From: Streptomyces sp. NBC_00286
GTDB lineage: Bacteria > Actinomycetota > Actinomycetes > Streptomycetales > Streptomycetaceae
Assembly: GCF_036173125.1 (NCBI RefSeq)
Contig: NZ_CP108054.1
Location: 1,488,001 to 1,552,000, forward strand
Length of the DNA stretch: 64,000 nt
Direction: 5' to 3'
Below are positions 27,285 to 36,041 of the stretch, piece after piece (the stretch's first letter is position 1; each line of letters opens with the position of its first letter). A program made the position numbers and the translations under genes. The notes under the pieces were generated by a model. The model saw only the letters and a list, made by a program, of their open reading frames with translations, ran no database searches and was not told the origin of the DNA.

Positions 27285-29156
27285 GTGTGTACATGTACTT
27301 CACATGAGCATGACCAGGCCCCCGAGGCCGAACAGGCGGGCGCCGGCAGACGCAACTTCCTGCGAGCCACCGCCCTGATCGGCGCGGCCACGGCAGCGGT
27401 CGCGCTGCCGACGGCCACCGCGCAGGCGGCACCCGCGCCCTCGGTGTCCGCCGCGAAGACCCGCTGGAGACCCGACCCCGACAGCAGCCGCTTCACCCTC
27501 GTCGTGATGCCCGACACGCAGTACCTCTTCGACGGGCCGAGCATCAACCCCGCCCCGATCGAGGCGTCCCTGCGCTACATCCTGGAGCAGGGCAAGGACG
27601 AGAACATCGTCTTCCTCTCGCACCTGGGCGACCTCACGGAGAACGGCACGCAGGCCGAAGTCACCGCGGCGAGCATGGCGTTCGAGGTCCTCGACCGGCG
27701 GGGCGTGGGCTACAGCGTCCTCGCGGGCAACCACGACGTGAAGTCCTCCACCGACGACCAGCGGGGCCCGACCCCGTATCTGGACGCCTTCGGCCCCCGC
27801 CGCTTCAAGGACAAGCCCACGTTCGGCGGCGCCTCACCCGACGGCTACAACACCTTCCACCTCTTCAAGGCCGCCGGCCGCCAGTGGCTCGTGCTCGCCC
27901 TGGACTGGCGGCTGTCGGCGCAGGGGTACGCCTGGGCCAAGGACGTCATCGCCCAGCATCCGAAGACGCCGGTCATCCTCACCACCCATGAACTGGTCTA
28001 CGAGGACGACACCCTGTCCCCGTACGGGCAGCAGCTCTGGGACCGGCTGGTCAAGGAGCACGACCAGATCTTCCTCAGCCTCAACGGGCACTACTGGCCG
28101 GCCGCCCGCACCGTCCGCAAGAACGCCGCCGGCAACGACGTACATCTGCATCTGACGAACTACCAGAACCGTTACTACGGCGGAGCGGCGATGATCCGCC
28201 TCTACCGCTTCGATCTCGACCGCGACACCATCGACGTCGAGACGATCTCCCCGTGGATCCTGGGCCGCGCGGGCGACGGGCTCAACGCGCTGGAGCGGCA
28301 GGAGATCGAACTGACCGGCCCCGAGGACCGGTTCTCGGTGGCGATCGACTTCGAGCAGCGCTTCTCCGGCTTCGCCCCGGTGCCCCCGCGAGCGCCCCGG
28401 CCCGCCTCCGAGATGCTGGTCCGGGGGACGGTGGCGTACTGGCGCTTCGACGGCCATGGAGAGGGCGAGGCGATGGACGGCACCGTCCGCGACCTCTCCG
28501 GGCGCGGCAACGACCTGACCGTGGTCAAGGTGGGCGACGGCTCGCTCACCTGGTCGTCGGCACACCACCCCGACCAGCCGGGCCACGGCAGCCTCTTCTT
28601 CCACGGCGACAAGTCCCCGCTGCGGGGCGCCTATCTCCGTACGGACGAGAACGCACCGCTCAACTCGGCGACTTTCAGGGGCGGTTACACCGTCGAGGCC
28701 TTCTACCAGCTGCCCGCCGACTGGAACCCGTCCCGCAACGCCTGGTCCGGGCTCATCAGCCGCACCGGTACGGGCGGAGCGGCCGGCAAGACCGAGGGCG
28801 ACCCGGACGAGCCGCTCGCCACCCTCTCGCTGTCCGACGGACCCGGCCCGCAGTGGGCGGTACGGCCGCTCAACCAGCAGGGCATCGCCACGAATTGGGG
28901 CGACGAGACGGCCCGCGAGGTGTGGTGGCACGTCGCCGTCGTCAACGACGGCTCGCACACCACGCTGTACGTCCAGGGCTGTCCCGTCGCGCGCAATCCC
29001 ACCGCGCGCTCCGTGGGGCTCACCTCGCTCGGGCTGCCGTGGCTGCTCGGCGGCTACGAGTACGCCGGAAAGATCGACCAGATCCTGCACGGCAGGCTCG
29101 GTGACGTACGGATCGTCGAACGCGCCTTGCCCGTCACGTCGTTCATGAACCACTGA
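27285..29156 (+). CDS. Tat-exported metallophosphoesterase with LamG-like C-terminal domain
   Basis: The product has 623 residues. The leader has GRRNFLRATALIG followed by a hydrophobic stretch and AQAAP. Calcineurin-type motifs follow in order: VVMPDTQYLF, SHLGDLTENG, LAGNHDVKS, TTHELVYE and LNGHYW. From about residue 380 a jelly-roll (LamG/concanavalin-like) domain follows (VAYWRFDG, ... LRTDENAPLN). GTG 27285 has GGAG 5 bases upstream. It would remove phosphate outside the cell, possibly from glycan phosphodiesters, while the LamG part binds carbohydrate. The last point is inferred from its place in the sugar operon. Confidence 0.85.
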   Translation: MCTCTSHEHDQAPEAEQAGAGRRNFLRATALIGAATAAVALPTATAQAAPAPSVSAAKTRWRPDPDSSRFTLVVMPDTQYLFDGPSINPAPIEASLRYILEQGKDENIVFLSHLGDLTENGTQAEVTAASMAFEVLDRRGVGYSVLAGNHDVKSSTDDQRGPTPYLDAFGPRRFKDKPTFGGASPDGYNTFHLFKAAGRQWLVLALDWRLSAQGYAWAKDVIAQHPKTPVILTTHELVYEDDTLSPYGQQLWDRLVKEHDQIFLSLNGHYWPAARTVRKNAAGNDVHLHLTNYQNRYYGGAAMIRLYRFDLDRDTIDVETISPWILGRAGDGLNALERQEIELTGPEDRFSVAIDFEQRFSGFAPVPPRAPRPASEMLVRGTVAYWRFDGHGEGEAMDGTVRDLSGRGNDLTVVKVGDGSLTWSSAHHPDQPGHGSLFFHGDKSPLRGAYLRTDENAPLNSATFRGGYTVEAFYQLPADWNPSRNAWSGLISRTGTGGAAGKTEGDPDEPLATLSLSDGPGPQWAVRPLNQQGIATNWGDETAREVWWHVAVVNDGSHTTLYVQGCPVARNPTARSVGLTSLGLPWLLGGYEYAGKIDQILHGRLGDVRIVERALPVTSFMNH

Positions 29157-29177
29157 TCCGAAGGGCGTTCACCGATC

Positions 29178-30839
29178 ATGTCCGAGCAGCAACTGCCCGA
29201 CTGGGCCGACCCATCCGTCTCCCCCGCCGCCCTGGACCCCCAGGGCCTATCCAGACGCCAACTCATGCGCCGCGCAGGCCTGTTCGGCGCCGCCTTCGCC
29301 GCAGGCTCTCTCGCCACCCCCGCGGCCGCCGACAGCCGCCGGCTGGGCGGCAACGACCCCCGCCTCGCCTACCTCGTCGGCGACCACCACGTCCACTCCG
29401 TCTACAGCCATGACGCGAAGTACACCTTCGACCAGGTCGTCAAAGGCGGCGCCAAATACGGCGTCGACTGGCTGGTGTTCAACGAGCACTCCAACTTCGG
29501 GCACGCCGAGTTCGGGGCGCAGCTGGAGCACCAGGAGATCCTGAAGGCACGGGCCGCGAACCCGCGGCAGCTGATCTTCCAGGGCCTGGAGTGGTACATC
29601 CCCGGCGCCGAACACTGCACCGTCTTCGCCGCACCGGGCCGGCACGAGGTCGACATCCTCACGAAGTTCGAGCTCGCCTACGACGGCAAACTGCTCGGCT
29701 ACGACAAGGGCGGCCCGAACCACCCCGACACCGCGCGCAACGAGGCGCACGCCGTCAAGGCCATCAAGTGGCTGGCCGAGCAGCGCCGCAAGGGTTACGT
29801 CGACGATGTGCTCGTCCTCGCCAACCACCCGCTGCGGCTCGGCATCGACTCCCCGCACGAGATGCGCAACTGGCGGGACGCGGCCCCCGAGATCATGATC
29901 GGCGTGGAGGGCGCGCCCGGCGCCCAGGGCGGCGCCATCCCCGGCTGGCGCGGTCCGACCTCGATCCGCGGCGAGTACGAGAACAAGCCCTCGGAGAACT
30001 CCTGGCCCGGCTACCCGGCGGACGCCTACGTCACGTACGGCGGCTTCGACTGGATGACGGCCACCGTCGGAGGCCTGTGGGACGCCATGCTCGCCGAGGG
30101 CAAGCTGTTCACCATCACCACCAACTCCGATGTGCACCGCGTGGTGTTCGACACCTGGAAGAACGGCGACTGGCTCCCCGGCCAGAACTTCGACAACACC
30201 GGACGCCTGCCCGACCCGGTCAACACCACCGAGCCCCAGCCGGGCGGCGACTTCTGGCCCGGCCAGTTCAGCCGCACCCACGTGGGCGTCACCCGCTACG
30301 GCTACCGATCGGTGATGGCGGGCCTGCGCGCGGGGCGCGTCTGGCTCGACCACGGGCATCTGCTGGACGGCCTCGACGTCCGCGTGAAGCGGGACCGCGA
30401 CTTCGGCCGCGGTGTGACGCTCGGCGGCCGGCTGCGGGTTCGTAAGGGAGAGAAGCTCACCTTGTACGTCACGGTGACGACCGCCTCCCGCCCCAATCCC
30501 CAGGGAATCCTCCCGGAATTGGCCCACATCGACGTGATCCGCGGTGCGGTACGGGGCCGGGTGACGGACCGAGACGAGTGGCGAGCCCCCCACACGAAGG
30601 TCGTGCACACGAAGGAGGTATCGGGTCGCAAGGGCACGTACACCCTGCGCATCCCTCTGACAGCGGGCGACGATTCCTTCTACGTACGACTGCGGGGCAG
30701 CGACGGCAACCGCAACGGAACGGGCTATCTGGGGGCGGCAGTTGACCCGCATGGCCCGATCCCGCACGAGCCTGGGAAGGGCGACCCGTGGGCGGACACA
30801 TGGTTCTACTCGAACCCGGTGTTCGTGGACGTGAGCTGA
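29178..30839 (+). CDS. Tat-exported PHP-domain metal-dependent hydrolase
   Basis: The product has 553 residues. The leader contains SRRQLMRRAGLFGAAFAAG. PHP metal motifs are DHHVHSVYSHD (about 72-82), FNEHSNFGHAE, LANHPLRLG and TNSDVHR. The PHP fold hydrolyses phosphoester bonds through three metals. Secreted forms are common in Streptomyces but their substrates are unproven. It lies 21 bases after the metallophosphoesterase and closes the operon at a strong terminator. Two secreted phosphoesterases in one sugar-import operon point to a phosphorylated glycan or teichoic-type substrate. Confidence 0.85.
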   Translation: MSEQQLPDWADPSVSPAALDPQGLSRRQLMRRAGLFGAAFAAGSLATPAAADSRRLGGNDPRLAYLVGDHHVHSVYSHDAKYTFDQVVKGGAKYGVDWLVFNEHSNFGHAEFGAQLEHQEILKARAANPRQLIFQGLEWYIPGAEHCTVFAAPGRHEVDILTKFELAYDGKLLGYDKGGPNHPDTARNEAHAVKAIKWLAEQRRKGYVDDVLVLANHPLRLGIDSPHEMRNWRDAAPEIMIGVEGAPGAQGGAIPGWRGPTSIRGEYENKPSENSWPGYPADAYVTYGGFDWMTATVGGLWDAMLAEGKLFTITTNSDVHRVVFDTWKNGDWLPGQNFDNTGRLPDPVNTTEPQPGGDFWPGQFSRTHVGVTRYGYRSVMAGLRAGRVWLDHGHLLDGLDVRVKRDRDFGRGVTLGGRLRVRKGEKLTLYVTVTTASRPNPQGILPELAHIDVIRGAVRGRVTDRDEWRAPHTKVVHTKEVSGRKGTYTLRIPLTAGDDSFYVRLRGSDGNRNGTGYLGAAVDPHGPIPHEPGKGDPWADTWFYSNPVFVDVS

Positions 30840-30855
30840 GCCTTGAGAGTTTTGC

Positions 30856-30901
30856 GGGGCGTGGGACTGCATCGCCATGCGGCGCCGCAGTCCCACGCCC
30901 C
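30856..30901. terminator. Bidirectional terminator between convergent genes
   Basis: GGGGCGTGGGACTGC (30856-30870) and GCAGTCCCACGCCCC (30887-30901) form a perfect 15-bp stem. It lies between the end of the PHP gene and the end of the leftward lysozyme-like gene. Confidence 0.75.
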
Positions 30902-30908
30902 TCACCCC

Positions 30909-32162
30909 CTACGGCGAGGCGGAGGGGGTCGGACTGAACGCCCGATCGCAGTGCGGCCAGTCGCTGAAGTCCCGGTCCTGACTCCACAACCGCTTCGCCG
31001 CGAGGATGTTCCACTCCGGGTCGAGCGCCTTGCGAGGCGTGCCGCCCAGCTCCCGCAGCCGGGCGTCGGAGATCTGGAACAAGCCCCAGTTCCGCGTGCC
31101 GTTGGTGTTCGGGAGGATGTGCAGCGGGTCGAGGAAGGACTGACAGTCGGCGATCGCGATCGCGCGGTCCGGTGCCTCGGTGAACACCGCTCGGATGTGG
31201 CGCCGTACCTTGTCCTTCGACCAGGCGTTCAGGCGCACCTGTGACTCGTAGAGCGCCTTCTTCGTGGCGTCGCCGACCACGCCGTTTGCGGGCTCGATCC
31301 CCGCGTACACCTGGAAGGCGGTCACACGGCGCAGTGTCTCCGGTCCGAAGTCACTGTCCACGCCGATCACTGTGCCCTTGTCTTTCAGCAGTTCCTGTAT
31401 CTCGCGGACGCACGCGTCGTGCTGGCCCATGGCCACCACCTCCCGGCACGCGGGGGTGAACAGGAGCCGGTGGTCCGTCTTCTGCAGGACTTCGGCGCTC
31501 GCGGCGCCACCGCCACCGCCGTCGCTGTCCTCGTCCGGGCCCTGCGACGGCAGGGTCAAGGCCAAGCCGCCGAGAAGCAGCACCAAGCCGACGGCCACGC
31601 CGACGTGGATCCGCCGACGGCGCCACCCCACGGCCCCGGAACCGTCCGAGGGCTCCCGCCGTACATCCGAGGGCTCCCGCCGTACATCCGCGGGCTCCCG
31701 CCGTACATCCGCGGGCTCCCGCCGTACATCCGCGGGCTCCCGCCGTACGTCCGCGGGCGCCGCGGCCATGTCCGCGGCGCCACCGTCCGCGCCGTGCCCG
31801 ACGCCGAGGTCGCCGAGGTCAGCGGGATCCGGCGGCCCCGCAACAGGTTCCGGCGGTCCCGCGAGGGGATCCGGCTGCACCACGACCCGCTCCGGCGGTT
31901 CGGCCTCCGGTTCCCGGGCGGCGTCCGCCAGGGCCCAGAGTTTGTGCAGCGTGCGTAGCTCCTCCGGAGCGGCACCGCAGGCCACCGCGAGGCGGTGCAC
32001 GGTGCCGTAGTCGTGGGGGACCGAGGTCCCCGAGCAGTAGCGGTGCACGCTGGAACCGCTGGCTCCGGCCTTTGCGGCGAGAGCCGCGTAACTGAGTCCC
32101 GATCTCTCCTTGAGCGATCGCAGACAGGCTGCGAATCGCTCGGACTCCGTGCACGAAGACAC
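30909..32162 (-). CDS. HTH - transmembrane - peptidoglycan-binding - lysozyme-like fusion protein
   Basis: The product has 417 residues. An XRE-like HTH (about 10-60, LSYAALAAKAGASGSSVHRY) is followed by an acidic proline-rich linker and four ADVRREP heptads plus one SDVRREP (137-171). A single membrane helix (IHVGVAVGLVLLLGGLALTL, about 185-204) leads to a peptidoglycan-binding_1 domain (EIQELLKDKGTVIGVDSDFG, about 244-297) and a transglycosylase/lysozyme-like region (NTNGTRNWGLFQISDARLRE). GTG 32162 has AGGGGG 6 bases upstream. The topology puts the HTH inside and the wall-binding part outside, so it may sense or remodel peptidoglycan. I know no characterised equivalent. Confidence 0.75.
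   Translation of the reverse strand: MSSCTESERFAACLRSLKERSGLSYAALAAKAGASGSSVHRYCSGTSVPHDYGTVHRLAVACGAAPEELRTLHKLWALADAAREPEAEPPERVVVQPDPLAGPPEPVAGPPDPADLGDLGVGHGADGGAADMAAAPADVRREPADVRREPADVRREPADVRREPSDVRREPSDGSGAVGWRRRRIHVGVAVGLVLLLGGLALTLPSQGPDEDSDGGGGGAASAEVLQKTDHRLLFTPACREVVAMGQHDACVREIQELLKDKGTVIGVDSDFGPETLRRVTAFQVYAGIEPANGVVGDATKKALYESQVRLNAWSKDKVRRHIRAVFTEAPDRAIAIADCQSFLDPLHILPNTNGTRNWGLFQISDARLRELGGTPRKALDPEWNILAAKRLWSQDRDFSDWPHCDRAFSPTPSASP
31648..31762. repeat. 21-bp in-frame tandem repeat encoding ADVRREP heptads
   Basis: About five copies of a 21-bp unit (core GGCTCCCGCCGTACATCCG) lie within the HTH-lysozyme fusion gene, just before its membrane helix. The period is a multiple of three, so copy-number changes preserve the frame. 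Confidence 0.8.
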
Positions 32163-32506
32163 GGGGGTCCCCCTATTTTCTTTTGGCCGCGCTGAACGGC
32201 GGAGTTGTACGTAGATGAGAGGGCGCCCCAGGTTTCCCCCACCCGGCCCCCGCGCCCGGCCACACTGTGCCAGAAACTCACCGCTCGCACCCCGGCCAAC
32301 TTCAGCCACTTCTGGAACAGATGACGGTGTCCGCTTCCGGCATTCCCCGCGCCGTCCCAGCTCCGTCCCAGCGCCCCGAGGACGCCGCAGGTAGGTCGCT
32401 GGAATGCCGTCCCAGCGTCCCACCAGCCAGGATTCCCTTGTTCCGGCCCGTCTCCCGTTGCCAGCCTCGGGTCGTCAGAGAACGAACCACCCCCCTCCGA
32501 GGAGAC

Positions 32507-32938
32507 ATGCTCGTGGCCCGATTCATGCCCCAGATCCTGCGCAACCGTTCGAAGGCCGCCGCGTTCGCGATGAGCGTCGCGGCCGTCGCGTCCTTCGCCC
32601 TGCCGGCCTCCACCGCCCAGGCGGCACCCACCGCGGTCGACTGCGACAGCGGGGACGTCTGCTTCTGGACCGAGCGCAACTTCGAAGGCAGGAAGTGCAG
32701 CTGGAACGCGGCCGACATGGACTGGCGGAGCGCCCCTGTCACCTGCTCCTGGTCGGCCACGCACAACGTCAAGTCCGTCTATAACGCGGGCACGTCATCC
32801 CGCTTCACCGGCGTCGTCTACTACAAGGGCGCAAACGGGAACGACCGCGCCGGCTGCACCCGTCAGCAGCACGGCGGCAACCTGGCCGGCACCTACAAGC
32901 TCCGCTCCCACGAGTGGACCACCGGCCGCTGCGGCTGA
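32507..32938 (+). CDS. Secreted peptidase inhibitor family I36-like protein
   Basis: The product has 143 residues. A signal peptide (about residues 1-40) ends in ASTAQA-AP. The mature part has CDSGDVCFWTERNFEGRKCS and four more cysteines, the crystallin-like pattern of Streptomyces I36 inhibitors such as SMI. ATG 32507 follows CGAGGAG closely; GTG 32513 or ATG 32525 are possible alternatives. It is released from the cell. Inhibition of metalloproteases is a family property and not shown here. Confidence 0.78.
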   Translation: MLVARFMPQILRNRSKAAAFAMSVAAVASFALPASTAQAAPTAVDCDSGDVCFWTERNFEGRKCSWNAADMDWRSAPVTCSWSATHNVKSVYNAGTSSRFTGVVYYKGANGNDRAGCTRQQHGGNLAGTYKLRSHEWTTGRCG

Positions 32939-33075
32939 CCCGGCACCAGCCGGCCGGGGCCGCTTTCGGGCCGCCCCGGCCGGCCTGACCGCGCTCGCCG
33001 TTCCCGTGGTCGCGGCGGCGGCTCCCGACGAGGACAGCAGCTCCTATGTGAACCAAGCGGCGGGCGACAGCGCGA

Positions 33076-33130
33076 AGGGGCGCGGGGGCCTGCGGACCGG
33101 ATGCACCGGTCAGCAGGCCCCCGCGCCCCT
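33076..33130. terminator. Very long bidirectional terminator
   Basis: Bases 33076-33093 and 33113-33130 form a perfect 18-bp stem (AGGGGCGCGGGGGCCTGC on the left), extended by inner GACCGG/CCGGTC. It lies between two convergent transcripts (the I36 inhibitor and MaoC genes). The rest of the 207-base gap holds no gene. Confidence 0.75.
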
Positions 33131-33145
33131 GTTCGACTGCGGCAC

Positions 33146-33601
33146 TCAGGCGTAGAAGCGGGACAGGCTCTGCAGCACGGCCGCGGGCTTGGCGCCGCCC
33201 TCGATCTCGATCGTGCCGTCGACGGTGACCTGTACGCCGCCCGGAACGTCCTCGACCGACGCCAGCTTCCCGACCAGGCGGATCTTGGAGCCGACCTTCA
33301 CCGGCGAGGGGAAACGCACCTTGTTCAGGCCGTAGTTGACCTTCGTCGAGACGCCCTCGACGTCCAGCAGCTCGGTGAACAGCGGGATGAAGAGGGAGAG
33401 GGTGAGGTAGCCGTGGGCGATGGGGGCGCCGAACGGGCCCTCCTTGGCGCGCTCGGGGTCCACGTGGATCCACTGGTGATCCCCCGTGGCGTCGGCGAAC
33501 GTGTTGATGCGCTCCTGGGTGACCTCGATCCACTCGCTCGTGCCGAGGTCACTCCCGGCGAGCTTCTTGAGCTCGTCGATGCCGTTCACAGTGATGCTCA
33601 T
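33146..33601 (-). CDS. MaoC-family enoyl-CoA hydratase-like protein
   Basis: This 151-residue single hotdog domain has FADATGDHQWIHVDPERA (catalytic Asp/His of R-hydratases, about 36-53) and GAPIAHGYLTLSL. It would hydrate an enoyl-CoA to the 3-hydroxyacyl-CoA, which the SDR of the same operon could oxidise. AAGGA precedes ATG 33601. It is the last gene of the operon, 14 bases after the ligase gene. Confidence 0.9.
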   Translation of the reverse strand: MSITVNGIDELKKLAGSDLGTSEWIEVTQERINTFADATGDHQWIHVDPERAKEGPFGAPIAHGYLTLSLFIPLFTELLDVEGVSTKVNYGLNKVRFPSPVKVGSKIRLVGKLASVEDVPGGVQVTVDGTIEIEGGAKPAAVLQSLSRFYA

Positions 33602-33615
33602 ATGCCGTTCCTTCA

Positions 33616-35142
33616 CTACGAGTTGGAAGAGTCCGAAGACTTGGGAGCGCCGTACCGCGTACGCACCCGGGATTTCAGCAACTTGCCGGAGGCAGTCCGC
33701 GGAAGTTCCTCCGCGAGCACCACCGACTTGGGGATCTTGTACTTGGCCAGGCGCCCGGCCAGGGAGGCGAGGACCTCGTCCGGATCGAGCTCCACGTCCT
33801 CGCGGGGCACGACGACGGCCCGCGGCACCTCGCCCCACTTGTCGTCCGGCACGCCGATGACCGCGCACTCGACGATGTCGGGGTGGGCGAGGAGCAAGTC
33901 CTCGATCTCGGCGGGATAGACGTTCTCGCCACCGGAGATGATCATGTCCTTGATGCGGTCGACGATGTAGGCGTAGCCGTCCTCGTCGACCCGGGCCGCG
34001 TCCCCGCTGCGGAACCACCCGTCGCTGAAGGTGGCGGCGGTCTCGTCCGGCAGCCCCCAGTAGCCGGGCATGACATTCGGCCCACGGACGACGACTTCAC
34101 CGGTCTCGCCGACCTCGACCGGCGCCATATCGGGCCGTACGACCCGGACATCGGTGAAGAAGTGCGGCACCCCGGCCGAACCCGCCTTGCTGACCGCGTG
34201 CTCGGCGTCCAGGAAGAGCGTGCCGGGCGACGCTTCCGTCATGCCGTAGCCCTGAAGGAAGGTGAGCCCGCGCTCCTGGTACTTGGCGATCAGCGGGGTC
34301 GGAACCGGAGAGCCGCCACACGTCAGGATCCGCAGGGACGACAGGTCCGCGTCGGCCCAGCGCTCATGCCGCGCCACCTGGTCGAACATCGTCGGGACGC
34401 CGAACATGAAGGTGATCCGGTGCCGTTCGATGAGGTCGAAGGTGGCGGACGGGTCGAAGGCCTCGACCAGGACGCAGGTGCCGCCCTTGAGCAGGACCGG
34501 CAGGGTGAGCATGTTCAGGCCGGCCGTGTGGAACAACGGGGCGGAGACCAGGGCGCGTTCTTCGGCGATCAGGTCGTGGTCGATGAGGACGTTGACCGCG
34601 TTCCAGGTCAGGTTGCCGTGGGTGAGCATCGCGCCCTTGGGGCGGCCGGTCGTCCCCGAGGTGTACATGATGATGCAGGTGTCGTCGGCGCCGACGGTCT
34701 GGTCGATCGGCTCGGCGGACGCCTCAGCGATCAACGCCTCGTATTCGGGGCCGACTTCGACGTACGACCGCACATCGGTACTGCCCGGAAGCCCGGCGAC
34801 GAGCCCGGCGTGCGAGGGCGCGAACACGAGTGCCTTGGCGCCCGAGTCCGCGAGCTGGTAGCCGATCTCCGGCCCCGCGAGACGGGTGTTGAGGGGCACG
34901 AAGACCGCGCCGAGTGTGCCCGAAGCGAACAGCGTCTCCAGGTAGGAGGGGTGGTTGGGGCCGAGGTAGGCGACCCGGTCGCCGCGTCGGATGCCGGCCT
35001 CGCGCAGGGCGTGTGCGAGGCGGGTGGTGCGCTCGTACAGTTCGGCGTACGTCGTCTCGGTGTCGTGGTGGATCAGGGCGGTGCGTCGGGGTGTCTTGCG
35101 GGCCCGGCGTGCGGGCCAGGACCCCACTCCCTCATTGCGCAT
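33616..35142 (-). CDS. Acyl-CoA ligase (AMP-forming), FadD-like
   Basis: The product has 508 residues. The P-loop MYTSGTTGRPKGAMLTHGN (about 160-178), YGMTEASPG, GWFRSGDAARVDEDGY, the hinge IKDMIISGGENVYPAEIE and the catalytic lysine region PRTASGKLLKSR are all intact. It activates a carboxylic acid to its CoA thioester in the cytoplasm. It lies 11 bases after the amidohydrolase gene. The chain length or aromatic nature of the substrate cannot be read from the motifs. Confidence 0.93.
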   Translation of the reverse strand: MRNEGVGSWPARRARKTPRRTALIHHDTETTYAELYERTTRLAHALREAGIRRGDRVAYLGPNHPSYLETLFASGTLGAVFVPLNTRLAGPEIGYQLADSGAKALVFAPSHAGLVAGLPGSTDVRSYVEVGPEYEALIAEASAEPIDQTVGADDTCIIMYTSGTTGRPKGAMLTHGNLTWNAVNVLIDHDLIAEERALVSAPLFHTAGLNMLTLPVLLKGGTCVLVEAFDPSATFDLIERHRITFMFGVPTMFDQVARHERWADADLSSLRILTCGGSPVPTPLIAKYQERGLTFLQGYGMTEASPGTLFLDAEHAVSKAGSAGVPHFFTDVRVVRPDMAPVEVGETGEVVVRGPNVMPGYWGLPDETAATFSDGWFRSGDAARVDEDGYAYIVDRIKDMIISGGENVYPAEIEDLLLAHPDIVECAVIGVPDDKWGEVPRAVVVPREDVELDPDEVLASLAGRLAKYKIPKSVVLAEELPRTASGKLLKSRVRTRYGAPKSSDSSNS

Positions 35143-35153
35143 CGGTGGCCCCC

Positions 35154-36038
35154 TTACGCCTTCGTCAGTCCGAGCAGCCGGGCCGCGTTCTCCTTGAGGA
35201 TCTTCGGCCTGACCTCGTCCTTGATGGGCAGTTTCTCGAAGTCCGCGAACCAGCGGTCCGGGGTGAGGACGGGGTAGTCGGAGCCGAACAGCACCTTGTC
35301 CTTGAGCAGCGTGTTCGCGTACTGCACGAGCTGCGGCGGGAAGTACTTCGGCGACCAGCCGGACAGGTCGATGTGCACGCCCGGCTTGTGCGTGGCCACG
35401 GCGAGGGCCTCGTCCTGCCAGGGGAAGGACGGGTGCGCCAGGATGATCTTCAGGTGCGGGAAGTCGGCGGCGACGTCGTCCACGAGCATGGGGTTCGAGT
35501 ACTTGAGCCGGATCCCGCCCCCGCCGGGCACTCCGGCGCCGATACCGGTCTGCCCCGTGTGGAAGAGGGCGATCGTCCCCGTCTCCTCGATCACCTCGTA
35601 CAGCGCGTACGCCACGGACCGGTCGTTGGGGAAGAAGCCCTGGATGCTGGGGTGGAACTTGAAGCCCTTCACCCCGTACTCCTCGACCAGGCGGCGGGCC
35701 TGCTTCACGCCGGCCTTGCCGCGGAAGGGGTCGATGGAGGCGAAGGGGATCAGGACGTCCGGGTTGGCCGCCGCCGCTTCGGCGACCTCCTCGTTCGCGA
35801 CGGGCTCGGTGCCGGTGGCGGACTCGGCGTCGACCGTGAAGATCACGGCGGCCATCTTCCGCTCGCGGTAGTACGCGGCCGTCTCCTCCAGGGTGGGCTT
35901 CCGCTTGCCCTCGACCTTGAAGTAGGCGGAGGACGCGTCGTGCAGGTCGTCATCCAGCGAGGACTTGCCCTTGGAGGAGACCTCGGCGTGGGTGTGGACG
36001 TCGATCGCGACGAGTTCCTCGACGTTGAGGTTCGTCAT
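35154..36038 (-). CDS. Amidohydrolase_2 family metal-dependent hydrolase/decarboxylase
   Basis: The product has 294 residues. VAIDVHTHAEV (about 10-20), the metal-ligand histidines in GFKFHPS and ILAHPSFPWQDEA, and the aspartate in LFGSDYPVLTPDRW are those of the ACMSD/amidohydrolase-2 group, which decarboxylates or hydrolyses ring-cleavage products. It starts three bases after the SDR gene, with its GGAGG inside that gene's end. It may process an aromatic or cyclic intermediate before CoA activation; this is inferred. Confidence 0.85.
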   Translation of the reverse strand: MTNLNVEELVAIDVHTHAEVSSKGKSSLDDDLHDASSAYFKVEGKRKPTLEETAAYYRERKMAAVIFTVDAESATGTEPVANEEVAEAAAANPDVLIPFASIDPFRGKAGVKQARRLVEEYGVKGFKFHPSIQGFFPNDRSVAYALYEVIEETGTIALFHTGQTGIGAGVPGGGGIRLKYSNPMLVDDVAADFPHLKIILAHPSFPWQDEALAVATHKPGVHIDLSGWSPKYFPPQLVQYANTLLKDKVLFGSDYPVLTPDRWFADFEKLPIKDEVRPKILKENAARLLGLTKA

Positions 36039-36041
36039 GGT

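Noticed and set aside
31648..31762. Short regular repeats resembling a CRISPR array
   Set aside because: The units are contiguous 21-bp in-frame heptads without unique spacers. No cas genes are present.
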